Numbered from the stretch's first letter, positions 17,708 to 26,700 are shown. The stretch is DNA of 64,000 nucleotides from Chloroflexi bacterium UBA4736 (GCA_002404015.1 DHIW01000125.1:6666-70665); one strand, 5' to 3'. The notes: generated by a model from the sequence alone, not told the origin. Numbers and translations: made by a program.

Positions 17708-18909
17708 GCCATCGACTCGCGGTACAGCTCGACCGTCCGCTCGGCGGCCCGCCGCCAGCTGAAACGCTCGAGGACGCGGGCCCGCCCGCTGCGCCCGGTC
17801 CGCGACCGCAGATCGGGGTCCTCCAGCATCCGCCCGATGGCCGCGGCCAGCGCCCCAGCGTCTCCCGGCGGCACCAGCAGCCCGGAGTCGCCGTCCCGGC
17901 CCACGACCTCGGGCAGCGCGCCGGCGGTCGTTGCCACCACCGGGACGGCGCACGCCATCGCCTCGACCGCGGGCAGCGAGAAGCCCTCGTAGAGGGAGGG
18001 CACGACCGCCACCTCGGCGCCCGCGTAGAGCTCGACCAGCTCGCACTCCGGCAGGCCGTTCACGAAGCGGACCGAGCCGCCCAGCCCGAGCTCGCCGATC
18101 AGCCTGGCCACGGTTCCGCCCTCGCGCGGCTTGCCAACCACTACCAACTCGCTGTCCAGCCGCTCACGCCGGACTCGAGCCATAGCCTGGAGCAGGGGTA
18201 CCAGGCCCTTGAGCGGTACGTCGGCACTGGCGGTGGCGACGACCCGGCCGGGGATCCGGGGGTGGGAGGCGAGGGGCCGGAAGATGGCCGAGTCGACCCC
18301 GTTCAGCACGACCGAGATCCGCTCCGGGCGGACGCCGATCTCGCGCAGTATCTCGTCGCGGGCCGCCTCGGAGACCGTGAGCAGCCGTTTCAGCCGGCGC
18401 GCGACGCGCCCCTGCATCCTGGTGAAGCCGTACCAGCGGCGGAGCGCGACGCGGCGCTGCCAAGTCGCCTGGGCGAGCTCCAGCCGGCGGTCGACGGCGA
18501 TCGGGTGGTGGATGGTCGCCAGCACCGGCAGGCCCGCTCGCTCGATACCAAGAAGACCGTAGCCGAGGCACTGGTTGTCGTGGACCACGTCGAACTCGGC
18601 TCGCCGCCGGTTCAGCTCGCGCCAGGCTCGCAGGCTGAAGGAGAGCGGCTCGGGAAACCCGGCGAGGCACATGCCGCCGAACTCGAGCAGATCGATGGCG
18701 TCTCGCAGCGGGCGCTGCCGCCGGAAGGGGTCCTCGGGCCGGTACAGGTCGAGGCTCTCCAACCGGCAAAGCGCCACCCCGGGGTCGAGCTCGGGGTAGG
18801 GCGGACCCGACATCACCTCCACGTGGTGGCCGAGGGCCCCGAGCGCGCGGCTGAGCTGGCGGACGTACACGCCCTGGCCGCCCGAGTGGGGGTTGCCGCG
18901 ATACGTCAA
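17701..18909 (-). CDS. glycosyltransferase family 4
   Basis: 402 residues, GT-B fold. N-terminal GNPHSGGQGVYVRQLSRALG; nucleotide-sugar domain with SVVLNGVD, the glycine-rich strand before PLKGLVPLLQA, and the GT4 signature VPSLYEGFSLPAVEAMACA with two Glu residues. Retaining transferase on the cytoplasmic face, using a nucleotide sugar for a lipid or polysaccharide acceptor. The TTG start at 18909 cuts into the first beta strand. Five codons upstream an in-frame CTG (18924) would restore LRIALLTYRG, the usual GT4 N-terminus, so a CTG start is possible. Confidence 0.87.
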   Translation of the reverse strand: MTYRGNPHSGGQGVYVRQLSRALGALGHHVEVMSGPPYPELDPGVALCRLESLDLYRPEDPFRRQRPLRDAIDLLEFGGMCLAGFPEPLSFSLRAWRELNRRRAEFDVVHDNQCLGYGLLGIERAGLPVLATIHHPIAVDRRLELAQATWQRRVALRRWYGFTRMQGRVARRLKRLLTVSEAARDEILREIGVRPERISVVLNGVDSAIFRPLASHPRIPGRVVATASADVPLKGLVPLLQAMARVRRERLDSELVVVGKPREGGTVARLIGELGLGGSVRFVNGLPECELVELYAGAEVAVVPSLYEGFSLPAVEAMACAVPVVATTAGALPEVVGRDGDSGLLVPPGDAGALAAAIGRMLEDPDLRSRTGRSGRARVLERFSWRRAAERTVELYRESMAC

Positions 18910-19018
18910 GAGTGCAATTCGCAGCGGATTAACTGATATCGAGGCGGTAGCTATCTTGAGTTCCCCGACGTAGACATCGCGTAAGAAAGATTGTAAGGCT
19001 GGACGGGCTGATCAGCTG

Positions 19019-20035
19019 GTGCGCAGCACCCGGCGCGTTAAGATGTGGCCGCCGATCCGGATCTTCCACAACTTCCCACCCACGTATCGGCGGCGCTCGC
19101 GGCGTTCCCGTCGCTCGCCGTACCGGTTCCTCAGCGCCGGGCTGCTCCTGCTCGCCCTCGTGCTTGCCGTGGTCCTGGTGGATAGGGGCTTGAGCCAGCC
19201 CAAGGCGGTCCGGGCGGCCCCGCCCCGCGGTGCGGCAGCGGCCGCCCCCAAGCCGGCGCCGGCCGCCGCCTCCGCTCAGCTGGCCGTCGCGGGGCTCGAC
19301 CCCAGCGCCTGCCGGAGCTATCCGCCCACCTCGGGCGACCTCGGCAAGACCGTCTTCCTGGACCCCGGCCACGGCGGCGCCGACCCCGGAGCGGTCGGCG
19401 TGTCGGCCGGCAGCCAGGTCCTCGAGAAGGACGCCACCCTGGCGGTCGCCACCCAGCTGGCCACGATCCTGCGCGGGAGCGGCTACCGGGTCGTTCTGGC
19501 GCGGACCCAGGACACGATGGTGACCCAGGTCACCGACGCGGACCTCGACCAGGGCTCGCTGCGGGCCAGCAGCGAGCGCCGCGACCTGCTGGCCCGCGTG
19601 GCCTGCGCGAACGCGTCGGGGGCCTCGGCGCTGCTGTCGATCCACTTCAACGGCTTCGATGACCCCAGCGTGGGCGGAGCCCAGGTCATCTACGACGCCG
19701 CGCGGCCTTTCGCCGCCCAGAACCAGAGGTTGGCCCAGCTCTCGCAGGCGGAGCTCGTGAAGGCGCTGGGGGTCGACGACCGAGGCACCCTGACCGACGA
19801 CCAGCTGAACGCGCCCGCGCTGACCGATGCCGGCAGCTCCTACGGCCACCTCATCGAGCTGGGCCCGGCTCAGCCAGGCTGGCTCGACCAGCCGACGATC
19901 ATGCCCGGCGCGCTGGCCGAGCCGCTCTTCGTCACGAATCCTCAGGAGGCCCAGCTGATCACGGGGGCCGTGGGCCAGAGACGCGTTGCGGGCGCGCTGG
20001 CTGCGGCAATGACGCAGTTCCTCGAAAAGCCCTAG
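19019..20035 (+). CDS. N-acetylmuramoyl-L-alanine amidase, membrane-anchored
   Basis: 338 residues. A basic N-terminus rich in Arg (RRRSRRSRRSPYR) precedes one membrane segment (about 37-56) and an Ala/Pro linker. An Amidase_3 zinc domain follows (about 105-335): FLDPGHGGADPGAVG (zinc His), LEKDATLAVA (zinc Glu), SIHFNG (zinc His) and the catalytic Glu region ALAEPLFVTNPQEA. It cleaves the amide bond between MurNAc and the stem peptide outside the membrane. GTG 19019 used here; ATG 19043 is an alternative that keeps the membrane anchor. Sits among other wall genes. Confidence 0.88.
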   Translation: MRSTRRVKMWPPIRIFHNFPPTYRRRSRRSRRSPYRFLSAGLLLLALVLAVVLVDRGLSQPKAVRAAPPRGAAAAAPKPAPAAASAQLAVAGLDPSACRSYPPTSGDLGKTVFLDPGHGGADPGAVGVSAGSQVLEKDATLAVATQLATILRGSGYRVVLARTQDTMVTQVTDADLDQGSLRASSERRDLLARVACANASGASALLSIHFNGFDDPSVGGAQVIYDAARPFAAQNQRLAQLSQAELVKALGVDDRGTLTDDQLNAPALTDAGSSYGHLIELGPAQPGWLDQPTIMPGALAEPLFVTNPQEAQLITGAVGQRRVAGALAAAMTQFLEKP

Positions 20036-20098
20036 CCAGTAACTCAGAGGCGGGCTTCGCGTTACATGGTCGGGGGAATCACGCGGAGGTACCGACCG

Positions 20099-20692
20099 AT
20101 GAGAGCAGTCCTGCTGGGAGCCCTGACCATAGTGGTCGCCGGCTGTGCCGGTGCCACACCGGCCGCCGTCGCTCCGGCTTCAACGCCCGCGGCAGCAGCC
20201 GCGGCCACACCGGCCCCGGCGACGGCCACATCGGTGACGCAGCCCGCCGCGGACCCCGTCGCCCAAGCGCTGCCGGCTTTCTCGTGCAGCCCGGTTTCCG
20301 GCGGCGCCTCCACGCGCGCCGGGATCACCGCCGTGCGGGTCGGCAGCAACCCCGGCTTTGACCGCTTCGTGATCCAGTTCGACGGCCCGGTCCCGGGGTA
20401 CGCGGTCGCGCCGCAGGCCACCAGCAGCTTCGTGGCCGACGCCAGCGGCCAGTCGGTCCACCTGGCGGGTGCGGCTGGGGTGGCGATCCGGCTGTCGCCC
20501 AGCTCCGGCCAGGGGACCTATTCCGGACCGAACGCGTTCACGCCGGCCTACGCCGCGCTGCGCGAAGCCCGCCAGGTCGGTGACTTCGAGGCGGTCGTGC
20601 ACTGGGGCCTGGGCACCGCCGGCCCGACCTGCATCCGAGCCTTCACGCTGACCTCACCAGCCCGCCTCGTGGTAGATGTGAGCCACACCTAA
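20099..20692 (+). CDS. AMIN-like domain lipoprotein
   Basis: 197 residues from ATG 20099, chosen for GGAGG about 9 bases upstream and an immediate lipoprotein signal: MRAVLLGALTIVVAGC, lipobox VAGC. A Pro/Ala/Thr-rich spacer (to about 60) leads to a single domain with RVGSNPGFDRFVIQFDG and PARLVVDVSHT, the pattern of AMIN-like domains that often bind peptidoglycan or localise cell-wall hydrolases. It directly follows the amidase, supporting a role in recruiting it at the outer face of the membrane (inference). Confidence 0.75.
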   Translation: MRAVLLGALTIVVAGCAGATPAAVAPASTPAAAAAATPAPATATSVTQPAADPVAQALPAFSCSPVSGGASTRAGITAVRVGSNPGFDRFVIQFDGPVPGYAVAPQATSSFVADASGQSVHLAGAAGVAIRLSPSSGQGTYSGPNAFTPAYAALREARQVGDFEAVVHWGLGTAGPTCIRAFTLTSPARLVVDVSHT

Positions 20693-20710
20693 AAAAGATC
20701 CGTAAAAGAA

Positions 20711-20731
20711 CCCTCCCCACCAGGGGGAGGG
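20711..20731 (-). terminator. rho-independent terminator of the liv operon
   Basis: CCCTCCCC and GGGGGAGGG arms around ACCA. Read on the minus strand the hairpin is followed by TTCTTTT and then TTTTTT, a T-rich tract, 29 bases beyond the livF stop. On the plus strand there is no T-tract. Confidence 0.65.
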
Positions 20732-20757
20732 AACCACTTAGGGGGAGGGAACCACTT
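20723..20757. repeat. 17-bp direct repeat
   Basis: GGGGGAGGGAACCACTT occurs twice (20723-20739 and 20741-20757), separated by one base. The first copy forms an arm of the terminator hairpin. Looks like a local duplication. Confidence 0.7.
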
Positions 20758-20759
20758 GG

Positions 20760-21491
20760 TTACGCCGTCCCCAGGTAGGCGCGCTGCATCTGCGCGTTGC
20801 CGAGCAGGCCCTGGGCAGTGTCGGCCAGCACGATCCGGCCGGTCTGCAGGACGTAGCCACGGTCCGCGATGTCGAGGGCCATGACCGCGTTCTGCTCGAC
20901 CATGAAGATGGTGATGCCGTCGCTCTGCAGCTGCTGGACCGTGTCGAAGACCGTCTCCACCAGGACCGGCGCCAGGCCCATCGACGGCTCGTCCATGCAG
21001 AGCAGGCGGGGCCGCGACATCAGCGCGCGGCCGATCGCCAGCATCTGCTGCTCACCGCCCGAGAGGGTGCCGCCGGACTGGACGAGCCGCTCCTTGAGGC
21101 GCGGAAAGATGCCGAGCACGCGCTCCAGGTCGGCGTCCACGTCCGCCCCGGATCGGACGAAGGCGCCCATCAGCAGGTTCTCCCGGACCGTGAGCCGCGA
21201 GAAGATGCGGCGGGCCTCGGGCACGATCGCGACGCCGGCGCGCACCCGGTCGGCGATCGAGTCGCCGTTGATCTCCCTGCCCTCCAGCAGGATGCGCCCG
21301 CGCAGCGGCCGCACCGTGCCGATGATCGTCTTCATGGTGGTCGACTTGCCGGAGGCGTTGCCTCCGAGGAGGCAGACGATCTCGCCCCGCCGGACCTCCA
21401 GATCGATGCCGTGCAGCACCTGGATCGCGCCGTAGGCGACGTCCACCGCCTCCAGGCGAAGCAGCGGCTCGCCACCGTTCAGGGCGCTCAC
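20760..21491 (-). CDS. livF: branched-chain amino acid ABC transporter ATPase LivF
   Basis: 243 residues. ABC ATPase with Walker A GGNASGKST, signature LSGGEQQ, Walker B LLCMDEP and the H-loop position replaced by Gln in FMVEQN, which is normal for LivF. It energises import with LivG. Last gene of the liv operon; overlaps livG by 4 bases. A terminator hairpin follows. Confidence 0.92.
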   Translation of the reverse strand: MSALNGGEPLLRLEAVDVAYGAIQVLHGIDLEVRRGEIVCLLGGNASGKSTTMKTIIGTVRPLRGRILLEGREINGDSIADRVRAGVAIVPEARRIFSRLTVRENLLMGAFVRSGADVDADLERVLGIFPRLKERLVQSGGTLSGGEQQMLAIGRALMSRPRLLCMDEPSMGLAPVLVETVFDTVQQLQSDGITIFMVEQNAVMALDIADRGYVLQTGRIVLADTAQGLLGNAQMQRAYLGTA

Positions 21492-22267
21492 GGCTTCACA
21501 GCCCGCCGGCCCAGGTAGGCCTCGATCACATTGCGGTCTTCGGCAACCTCGGCGGCCAGGCCCTCGGCGATCTTGACCCCGTGGTCCATCACCGCGATGC
21601 GGTCCGAGACCCGCATGACCATCTGCATGTGGTGCTCGACCAGCAGGATGCTCACGCCGCGGTCGCGGATGGCCCGGATCTGCTCGGTCAGCTCGAGGGT
21701 CTCGTGGGGGTTCATGCCGGCCGCGGGCTCGTCCAGCAGGAGCAGGCGCGGCTCCCCCATCAAGGCCCGGCAGATCTCGGTGCGCCGCCGGTTGGCGTAT
21801 GAGAGGGAGACCACCGGGTGGTTCTGGCGGGGCAGCAGCCGCTCCCCGAACAGCGCCATCACTTCGAGGGCGCGCCGCCGGGCGCCGCGCTCCTTGGCCA
21901 TCGCGCCCGGCGTTCGCAGCACCGCCGCGATGGGGCCCACCCGGGCCTTCGTGTGGCTGCCGACCAGGATGTTGTCGAGGACGCTCATCTGGGTGAACAG
22001 CCGGATGTTCTGGAAGGTCCGCATCACCCCCATGCCGGCGACCTGGTCGGCCCTCAGCCCGGCGAGCTCGCGTTCCCCGACCTTCACCGACCCCAGCTGG
22101 GGACGGATCACCCCGCTGACCAGGTTCAGGGTCGTGGTCTTGCCCGAGCCGTTGGGCCCGATGAGACTGAGGATCTGGCCCTCAAGCACCTCCAGGTCGA
22201 GGTTGTTGACCGCGGTGAGCCCGCCGAAGGCGTGGGTCAGACCGCGGACCTGGAGCACCGCAGTCAC
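21488..22267 (-). CDS. livG: branched-chain amino acid ABC transporter ATPase LivG
   Basis: 259 residues. Walker A GPNGSGKTT, Walker B LLLLDEPAAGMNPHET and the C-terminal DRIAVMDHGVKIAEG typical of LivG. The ABC signature is LSYANRRRTEICRAL in place of the more common LSYGQQRRLEIARAL; the essential Leu-Ser is kept. Overlaps livM by 4 bases (ATPase coupled to the permease). Substrate is not fixed by the ATPase; the family moves branched-chain or other hydrophobic amino acids. Confidence 0.92.
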   Translation of the reverse strand: MTAVLQVRGLTHAFGGLTAVNNLDLEVLEGQILSLIGPNGSGKTTTLNLVSGVIRPQLGSVKVGERELAGLRADQVAGMGVMRTFQNIRLFTQMSVLDNILVGSHTKARVGPIAAVLRTPGAMAKERGARRRALEVMALFGERLLPRQNHPVVSLSYANRRRTEICRALMGEPRLLLLDEPAAGMNPHETLELTEQIRAIRDRGVSILLVEHHMQMVMRVSDRIAVMDHGVKIAEGLAAEVAEDRNVIEAYLGRRAVKP

Positions 22268-23310
22268 GGCACCAGCCCTGGCTCCGGCGCCACTCCCAGC
22301 TCCTCCTCCGGCTGCGGCTCCGGGCGCTTCGGCGGGCGGAAGGAGAAGGCGCCCATGAGGCCTTGGGGGCGAAAGCGCATCAGCAGGACCAGGACCGCGC
22401 CGAAGATCACGTAGCGGTACTCGGCGTACTGCCGCAGCAGCTCAGGCAGCAGCGTCACCCCAATGGCGCCCAGGATCACGCCCGGGATGCTGCCCATGCC
22501 CCCGATGATCACCATCATGAAGACGGTCACCGTGTCGTTGACCGTGAAGCTGTAGGGGAAGACGGAGGCCCGCCAGGCGGCGTAGACGACGCCCGTGATG
22601 CCGGCGATCACCGCCCCCGAGACGAAGGCCAGCATCCGGAAGCCGAGGACGTGGATGCCCATCGCCTGGGCGGCCAGCTCGTCGTCCCGGATCGCCATCC
22701 AGGCCCGCCCGATCCGGGACGTCTCCCAGCGGCGGAGGACGAAGACGAAGATCAGCCCGAACGCCAGCAGCAGGAAGTAGTAGTCGCGGTGGGTGAGCAG
22801 CTTTATGTCGGCCAGCTGGATGGGGTCGATGCCCAGGATGCCGCTGACGCCGCCGGTGATGTTGATCGGGCGGTCGAGGTTGAAGATCAGCTGGCGGATG
22901 ATCTCGCCGAAGCCCAGGGTGACGATCGCCAGGTAGTCGCCGCGGAGCCGCAGCGAGGCCACCCCCAGCAGCAGCGACATGGCGACGACGGCCAGCACGG
23001 CGACCGGCAGCACCGCCTCGACCGGCCAGTGCCGCTCGGTCTGGCTGGAAGCCAGGATCGCGTATGTGTAGGCGCCGATGGCGAAGAACGCGATGTAGCC
23101 GAGGTTCAGCAGCCCGGCGTAGCCGACGACAACGTTGAGGCCCAGGGCGAGACAGGCGAAGGCCACGCAGGTGGCGGCCAGGATCAGCAGATAAGAAGCG
23201 TTGAAGGGCAGCTGGTCCAGCATCCAGGGCAGCGCGATCGCGGCGCCGGCCAGGGGCAGGAAGCGCCAGTCACCCAGGTCCACCAGCCGCCCCCAGACCC
23301 GCCTGCTCAA
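22264..23310 (-). CDS. livM: branched-chain amino acid ABC transporter permease LivM
   Basis: 348 residues with about eight to ten membrane segments. Signature CLALGLNVVVGYAGLLNLGY near residue 50, LRLRGDYLAIVTLGFGEI for the ATPase-coupling loop, and GGMGSIPGVILGA near 270. The C-terminal tail is charged and Pro/Glu-rich (PPKRPEPQPEEE). TTG start at 23310, 15 bases after livH. Confidence 0.92.
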   Translation of the reverse strand: MSRRVWGRLVDLGDWRFLPLAGAAIALPWMLDQLPFNASYLLILAATCVAFACLALGLNVVVGYAGLLNLGYIAFFAIGAYTYAILASSQTERHWPVEAVLPVAVLAVVAMSLLLGVASLRLRGDYLAIVTLGFGEIIRQLIFNLDRPINITGGVSGILGIDPIQLADIKLLTHRDYYFLLLAFGLIFVFVLRRWETSRIGRAWMAIRDDELAAQAMGIHVLGFRMLAFVSGAVIAGITGVVYAAWRASVFPYSFTVNDTVTVFMMVIIGGMGSIPGVILGAIGVTLLPELLRQYAEYRYVIFGAVLVLLMRFRPQGLMGAFSFRPPKRPEPQPEEELGVAPEPGLVP

Positions 23311-23325
23311 GGTTTCACCGGGTTG

Positions 23326-24255
23326 TCAGACCTTGTCCGGCAGCTGTTCGCCGAGCAGGCCGGAGGGCTTGATGAGGAGGACCAGGATCAGCACCCCGAA
23401 GCTCAGGACATTCACGTAGTCCGCGTGGATGAAGGGCGCACTCTGGGCCTCGATCAGGCCCAGCAGCATGCCGCCCACAACGGCTCCCCGGATGTTGCCG
23501 ATGCCGCCCATCACGGCCGCGGTGAACGCCTTGAGGCCGGCCAGGTAGCCCATGAAGAAGTCCACCTGCGTGTAGAGCAACCCCGAAAGCACACCGGCGA
23601 CGCCGGCCAGGGCGGATCCCAGCAGGAAGGTGACCATGATCACCCGGTTCACCTCGATGCCCATGAAGCCGGCCGCCTCCCGGTCCTGGGCGGTGGCGCG
23701 CATCGCGGTCCCGTAGCGGGTGCGGCGCACGAAGAAGTCGAGCGCGAGCATCAGGCCGATCGCCAGCACGAAGATCAGCCCGTCGATGAAGGAGATGGTC
23801 GCGGAGCCCACATTGACGCGCCAGGCGGGGAGCACATTGACCGTGGGGACCAGGTGGCCGCGGGCGCCGAGCTGGGTCGCCACGATGTTCTCCAGGAAGA
23901 TCGAGACGCCGAGGGCGCTGATCAGCGGCGCCAGGCGGTGGGCCGTGCGCAGCGGGCGATACGCCAGCCGCTCGATGGTGATGCCCAGGAGGCCCGCGCC
24001 CCCGGTCGCGACCACGAACATGGCCAGGATCACGAGACCGGGCGCGATCAGCGGAACGCCGGATGGGTTCACGAGGACCAGGGTCACCCCCCAGCCCATG
24101 AACGCCCCCGCCATGTACACGTCGCCGTGGGCGAAGTTGATCATCTCGAGGATGCCGTAGACCATCGTGTAGCCGAGCGCGATCAACGAGTACATGCTGC
24201 CCAGCACGAGCCCGTTGACGAGCTGCTGTGGCAGCTGCTGCAGGATCAGGTCCAC
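23326..24255 (-). CDS. livH: branched-chain amino acid ABC transporter permease LivH
   Basis: 309 residues, about eight membrane segments. LivH signatures: GLVLGSMYSLIALGYTMVYG at the N-terminus, MINFAHGDVYMAGAF near 40, and the coupling region AVMGGIGNIRGAVVGGMLLG. GTG start at 24255, 66 bases after livK. Forms the membrane channel with LivM. Confidence 0.92.
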   Translation of the reverse strand: MDLILQQLPQQLVNGLVLGSMYSLIALGYTMVYGILEMINFAHGDVYMAGAFMGWGVTLVLVNPSGVPLIAPGLVILAMFVVATGGAGLLGITIERLAYRPLRTAHRLAPLISALGVSIFLENIVATQLGARGHLVPTVNVLPAWRVNVGSATISFIDGLIFVLAIGLMLALDFFVRRTRYGTAMRATAQDREAAGFMGIEVNRVIMVTFLLGSALAGVAGVLSGLLYTQVDFFMGYLAGLKAFTAAVMGGIGNIRGAVVGGMLLGLIEAQSAPFIHADYVNVLSFGVLILVLLIKPSGLLGEQLPDKV

Positions 24256-24321
24256 GTTCGCCTCAGGGAGAGATGAGGAGCGGGGCCCGCGGCTGGGGGC
24301 CCCGCCGGGATTTGCGGACGG

Positions 24322-25497
24322 TTAGGCCGTCTGGGCTTTGATCTGCTGGAAGGCGCCGCTCTTCACCTGGAAGATGAAGACGCCGACGGCCGCCACATCG
24401 CCCTTGCTGTCGAACTTGAGGGGCACCCCGAGGATGCTGTTGTAGGTCTCGGTGCTGAGCGCCTTGTTCACGTCCGCCCGGTCGACCTTGCCGCTCTTCA
24501 CTGGCGAGCTCTTGATCGCCGTGAGCAGCATGTTGGTGGCCTCGTAGGCGACCGCGTCAAAGGGGCCGAGGTCCTTGTACTTCGCGGTGTAGTTCTTGAC
24601 GAAAGTGGCCGCAGAGGGAACGGTGTTGACATCAGGCGCGATGTTGGAGATGTACGCGCCCTCGGCCGCACCCTGCGAGCCCTTGATGAACTGGGTGGCG
24701 TCGAACTCGCCGTCACCGCCCATGTAGCGGAAGTTGGGACCCAGCGACAGGCCCTGGCCCTTCAGAGCCTGGAGCAGGAGCGGGGCCTCGGCGCCCTCGT
24801 CGGCGAAGAAGACGAGGTCGGGGTTGAAGGCCTTGATCTTGGTCGCGATCGGGTTGGCGTCCTTGACGCCCGAGGCGAACACGTCGCGCTGGGTGGTGGC
24901 GCCGCCCGCCTTGACCGTCTTCTCGAAGAGGTCGGACAGGCCCTGGCTGTACGGGGTCTTGGAGTCGAGCACGAAGACCTTCTTCGTCTGCAGGGTCTCG
25001 AGCGCGAACTTGGCGTCGGCGGGACCCTGGTTGTCGTCCCTGGCGACCAGCCGGTGGGCGGTCTTCCAGCCGGACTCGGTGATCTTGGGGTTGCTGCCCG
25101 ATTCGGTGATCATCGGCAGGGTGGCCCGCTCGAAGAGCGGCAGCTCGGCGAGCGCGATGCCGCTGAACATGGGTCCGATCACGCCCAAGATGTCGGGGTC
25201 GGCCACGTACTTGTTGGCCAGCGTGACGCCCTGGTCGCCCTTGCCCGCGTCGTCGCCGACGTCGACCTGGATCTGGGTGCCGTTGATGCCGTTCTTGGCG
25301 TTCCACTCGTCGACGGCCATCTGGGCTCCGTGCAGGGCGCCCAGTCCGATCGGGGAGGCGTCACCGGTGAACGGTCCCGTGATCGCGATCTTGACCGTCT
25401 TCGGTCCGGTGGCCGTGGTGGTCGTGCTGCTGTTGCCGCCGCACGCGGCCAGCACTGTGATGGCCACCAGGCCGACCAATGAGATTCCTCTTCGCAT
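24322..25497 (-). CDS. livK: ABC transporter substrate-binding lipoprotein (LivK-like)
   Basis: 391 residues. Lipoprotein signal MRRGISLVGLVAITVLAAC with lipobox LAAC, a Ser/Thr linker, then a Peripla_BP_6 fold: KIAITGPFTGDASPIGLGAL, GVIGPMFSGIALA and AYEATNMLLTAIKSS. Captures the amino-acid-type ligand outside the membrane. GAGAAGGA just upstream of the ATG is a Shine-Dalgarno, so this gene is leadered, unlike the first genes of other units. It follows the aminotransferase gene by 23 bases and is probably on the same transcript. Confidence 0.9.
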   Translation of the reverse strand: MRRGISLVGLVAITVLAACGGNSSTTTTATGPKTVKIAITGPFTGDASPIGLGALHGAQMAVDEWNAKNGINGTQIQVDVGDDAGKGDQGVTLANKYVADPDILGVIGPMFSGIALAELPLFERATLPMITESGSNPKITESGWKTAHRLVARDDNQGPADAKFALETLQTKKVFVLDSKTPYSQGLSDLFEKTVKAGGATTQRDVFASGVKDANPIATKIKAFNPDLVFFADEGAEAPLLLQALKGQGLSLGPNFRYMGGDGEFDATQFIKGSQGAAEGAYISNIAPDVNTVPSAATFVKNYTAKYKDLGPFDAVAYEATNMLLTAIKSSPVKSGKVDRADVNKALSTETYNSILGVPLKFDSKGDVAAVGVFIFQVKSGAFQQIKAQTA

Positions 25498-25520
25498 TCC
25501 TTCTCTCCCGTAGGTGCTGA

Positions 25521-26675
25521 TCAGGTTGCGGCGGATAGTAGCGCCTCGTGGGCGTCAAGTACCGCCAGCAACGTGTCCACGTCCTCTTCGGTGTTGTAGT
25601 AGTGGAAGGAGACGCGCAGGCTGCCGTCCCGCGTGGAGCAGAGGATGCCCTCCCGGGCCAGGCGTTCGAGCAGGGTGGTCACGTCGCTGGTCCCCAGCAT
25701 CACGAGCGGTCCCCGGGAGGCCGCGTCCAGCGGGGTCAGCAGCCGCCAGCCGCGCCGGCCCGCGCCCTCGACAAGGCGCTGGCTGAGCTCGGCCACGTGC
25801 TCGTGGATGGCGGGCAGCCCGATCGAGGCCACCAGCTTCAGAGACGCCAGGGTCGCGTAGATGGCCGGAACCGGCGGCGAGCCGGTCTGGAAGCGGCGGG
25901 CTCCCGCCGCGAACTCCAGGTGGTGGACGTCGTAGGCGAATGGGTTCACCTGGCCGAACCAGCCGCTGTCCGCCGGCCGAAGGCGATCGGCCAATCCTTC
26001 GCGGGCGTATAGGAACGCCACGCCGGGGGTGCCGAGCAGGTACTTCAGGGAGCCTGTCACCAGGAAGTCGAGGTCCAGGGCCTTGACGTCCATCGGCTCC
26101 GTGCCCATGGACTGGAACGCGTCGACCAGGAGCAGCGAGCCGCGCTCGTGGGCCAGCTCGGCGAGGGCGGCCACGTTCAGCTTGAAGCCGTTCTTGTAGC
26201 AGACGTGGGTCGTGGAGACCAGTGCGGTCCGCTCGTCGATCAGGTCCCCGAACGCGCTGAGCGGTAGCTCGAGCCCGCTGGCCGAGGCGAATGCCACCTC
26301 GGCCCCGTGGGCCTGGTGGGCCAGCCAGATGTGGCCGACGGTGGGGAAATCGAAGTCGCTCGTGACTACGCGGGGGCGGCCGCCGAAGTCGAGCGCGCTG
26401 GCCACCGAGTTGATGGCGGTCGAGGCCGAGAACGTGACCGCGATCTCGTCCGGGCTGGCGTTGACGAGCCCTGCGAACTCCGCCCGCAGGAGCTCCATCT
26501 GCTCGCACCAGAGGTCCCATGGGTTGCCGTGCTCGCGCCAGGTCGCGATGAACTCGTGGAGCGCTGCCTCGACCGGCTCGGCCAGGGCGCCCTGGGAGCA
26601 GGAGTTGAGGTAGATGCGGTTCGAGAAGATGGGGAACTGGCTGCGAAAGGCCTCGACGGCGGGCGCGATTGCCAA
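25521..26675 (-). CDS. class V PLP-dependent aminotransferase / kynureninase-like
   Basis: 384 residues, fold-type I PLP enzyme of the NifS/class V group. IYLNSCSQGAL near the N-terminus, STTHVCYKNGFKLN, LLLVDAFQSMGTEPMD (PLP ring Asp and Gln) and the PLP lysine in TGSLKYLLGTPG. Relatives include kynureninase, cysteine desulfurase and ergothioneine EgtE; the sequence alone does not decide. TTG start at 26675, with TAGGAT 9 bases upstream. It leads into livK, so its substrate may be what the transporter imports (inference). Confidence 0.82.
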   Translation of the reverse strand: MAIAPAVEAFRSQFPIFSNRIYLNSCSQGALAEPVEAALHEFIATWREHGNPWDLWCEQMELLRAEFAGLVNASPDEIAVTFSASTAINSVASALDFGGRPRVVTSDFDFPTVGHIWLAHQAHGAEVAFASASGLELPLSAFGDLIDERTALVSTTHVCYKNGFKLNVAALAELAHERGSLLLVDAFQSMGTEPMDVKALDLDFLVTGSLKYLLGTPGVAFLYAREGLADRLRPADSGWFGQVNPFAYDVHHLEFAAGARRFQTGSPPVPAIYATLASLKLVASIGLPAIHEHVAELSQRLVEGAGRRGWRLLTPLDAASRGPLVMLGTSDVTTLLERLAREGILCSTRDGSLRVSFHYYNTEEDVDTLLAVLDAHEALLSAAT

Positions 26676-26700
26676 AGTGTCCGCATCCTACAATCGCTCG
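26676..26700. promoter_or_regulatory. divergent promoter, class V aminotransferase / ThDP enzyme
   Basis: 25 bp between starts. Plus strand: TACAAT (26689-26694), 6 bases before GTG 26701. Minus strand: TAGGAT (complement of 26685-26690), 9 bases before TTG 26675. The boxes share the palindromic TA at 26689-26690. Leaderless in both directions is predicted. Confidence 0.55.

Noticed and set aside
21488-22267. Broken ABC signature in LivG (LSYANRRR)
   Set aside because: LivG proteins tolerate variation here; Leu-Ser and both Walker motifs are intact.
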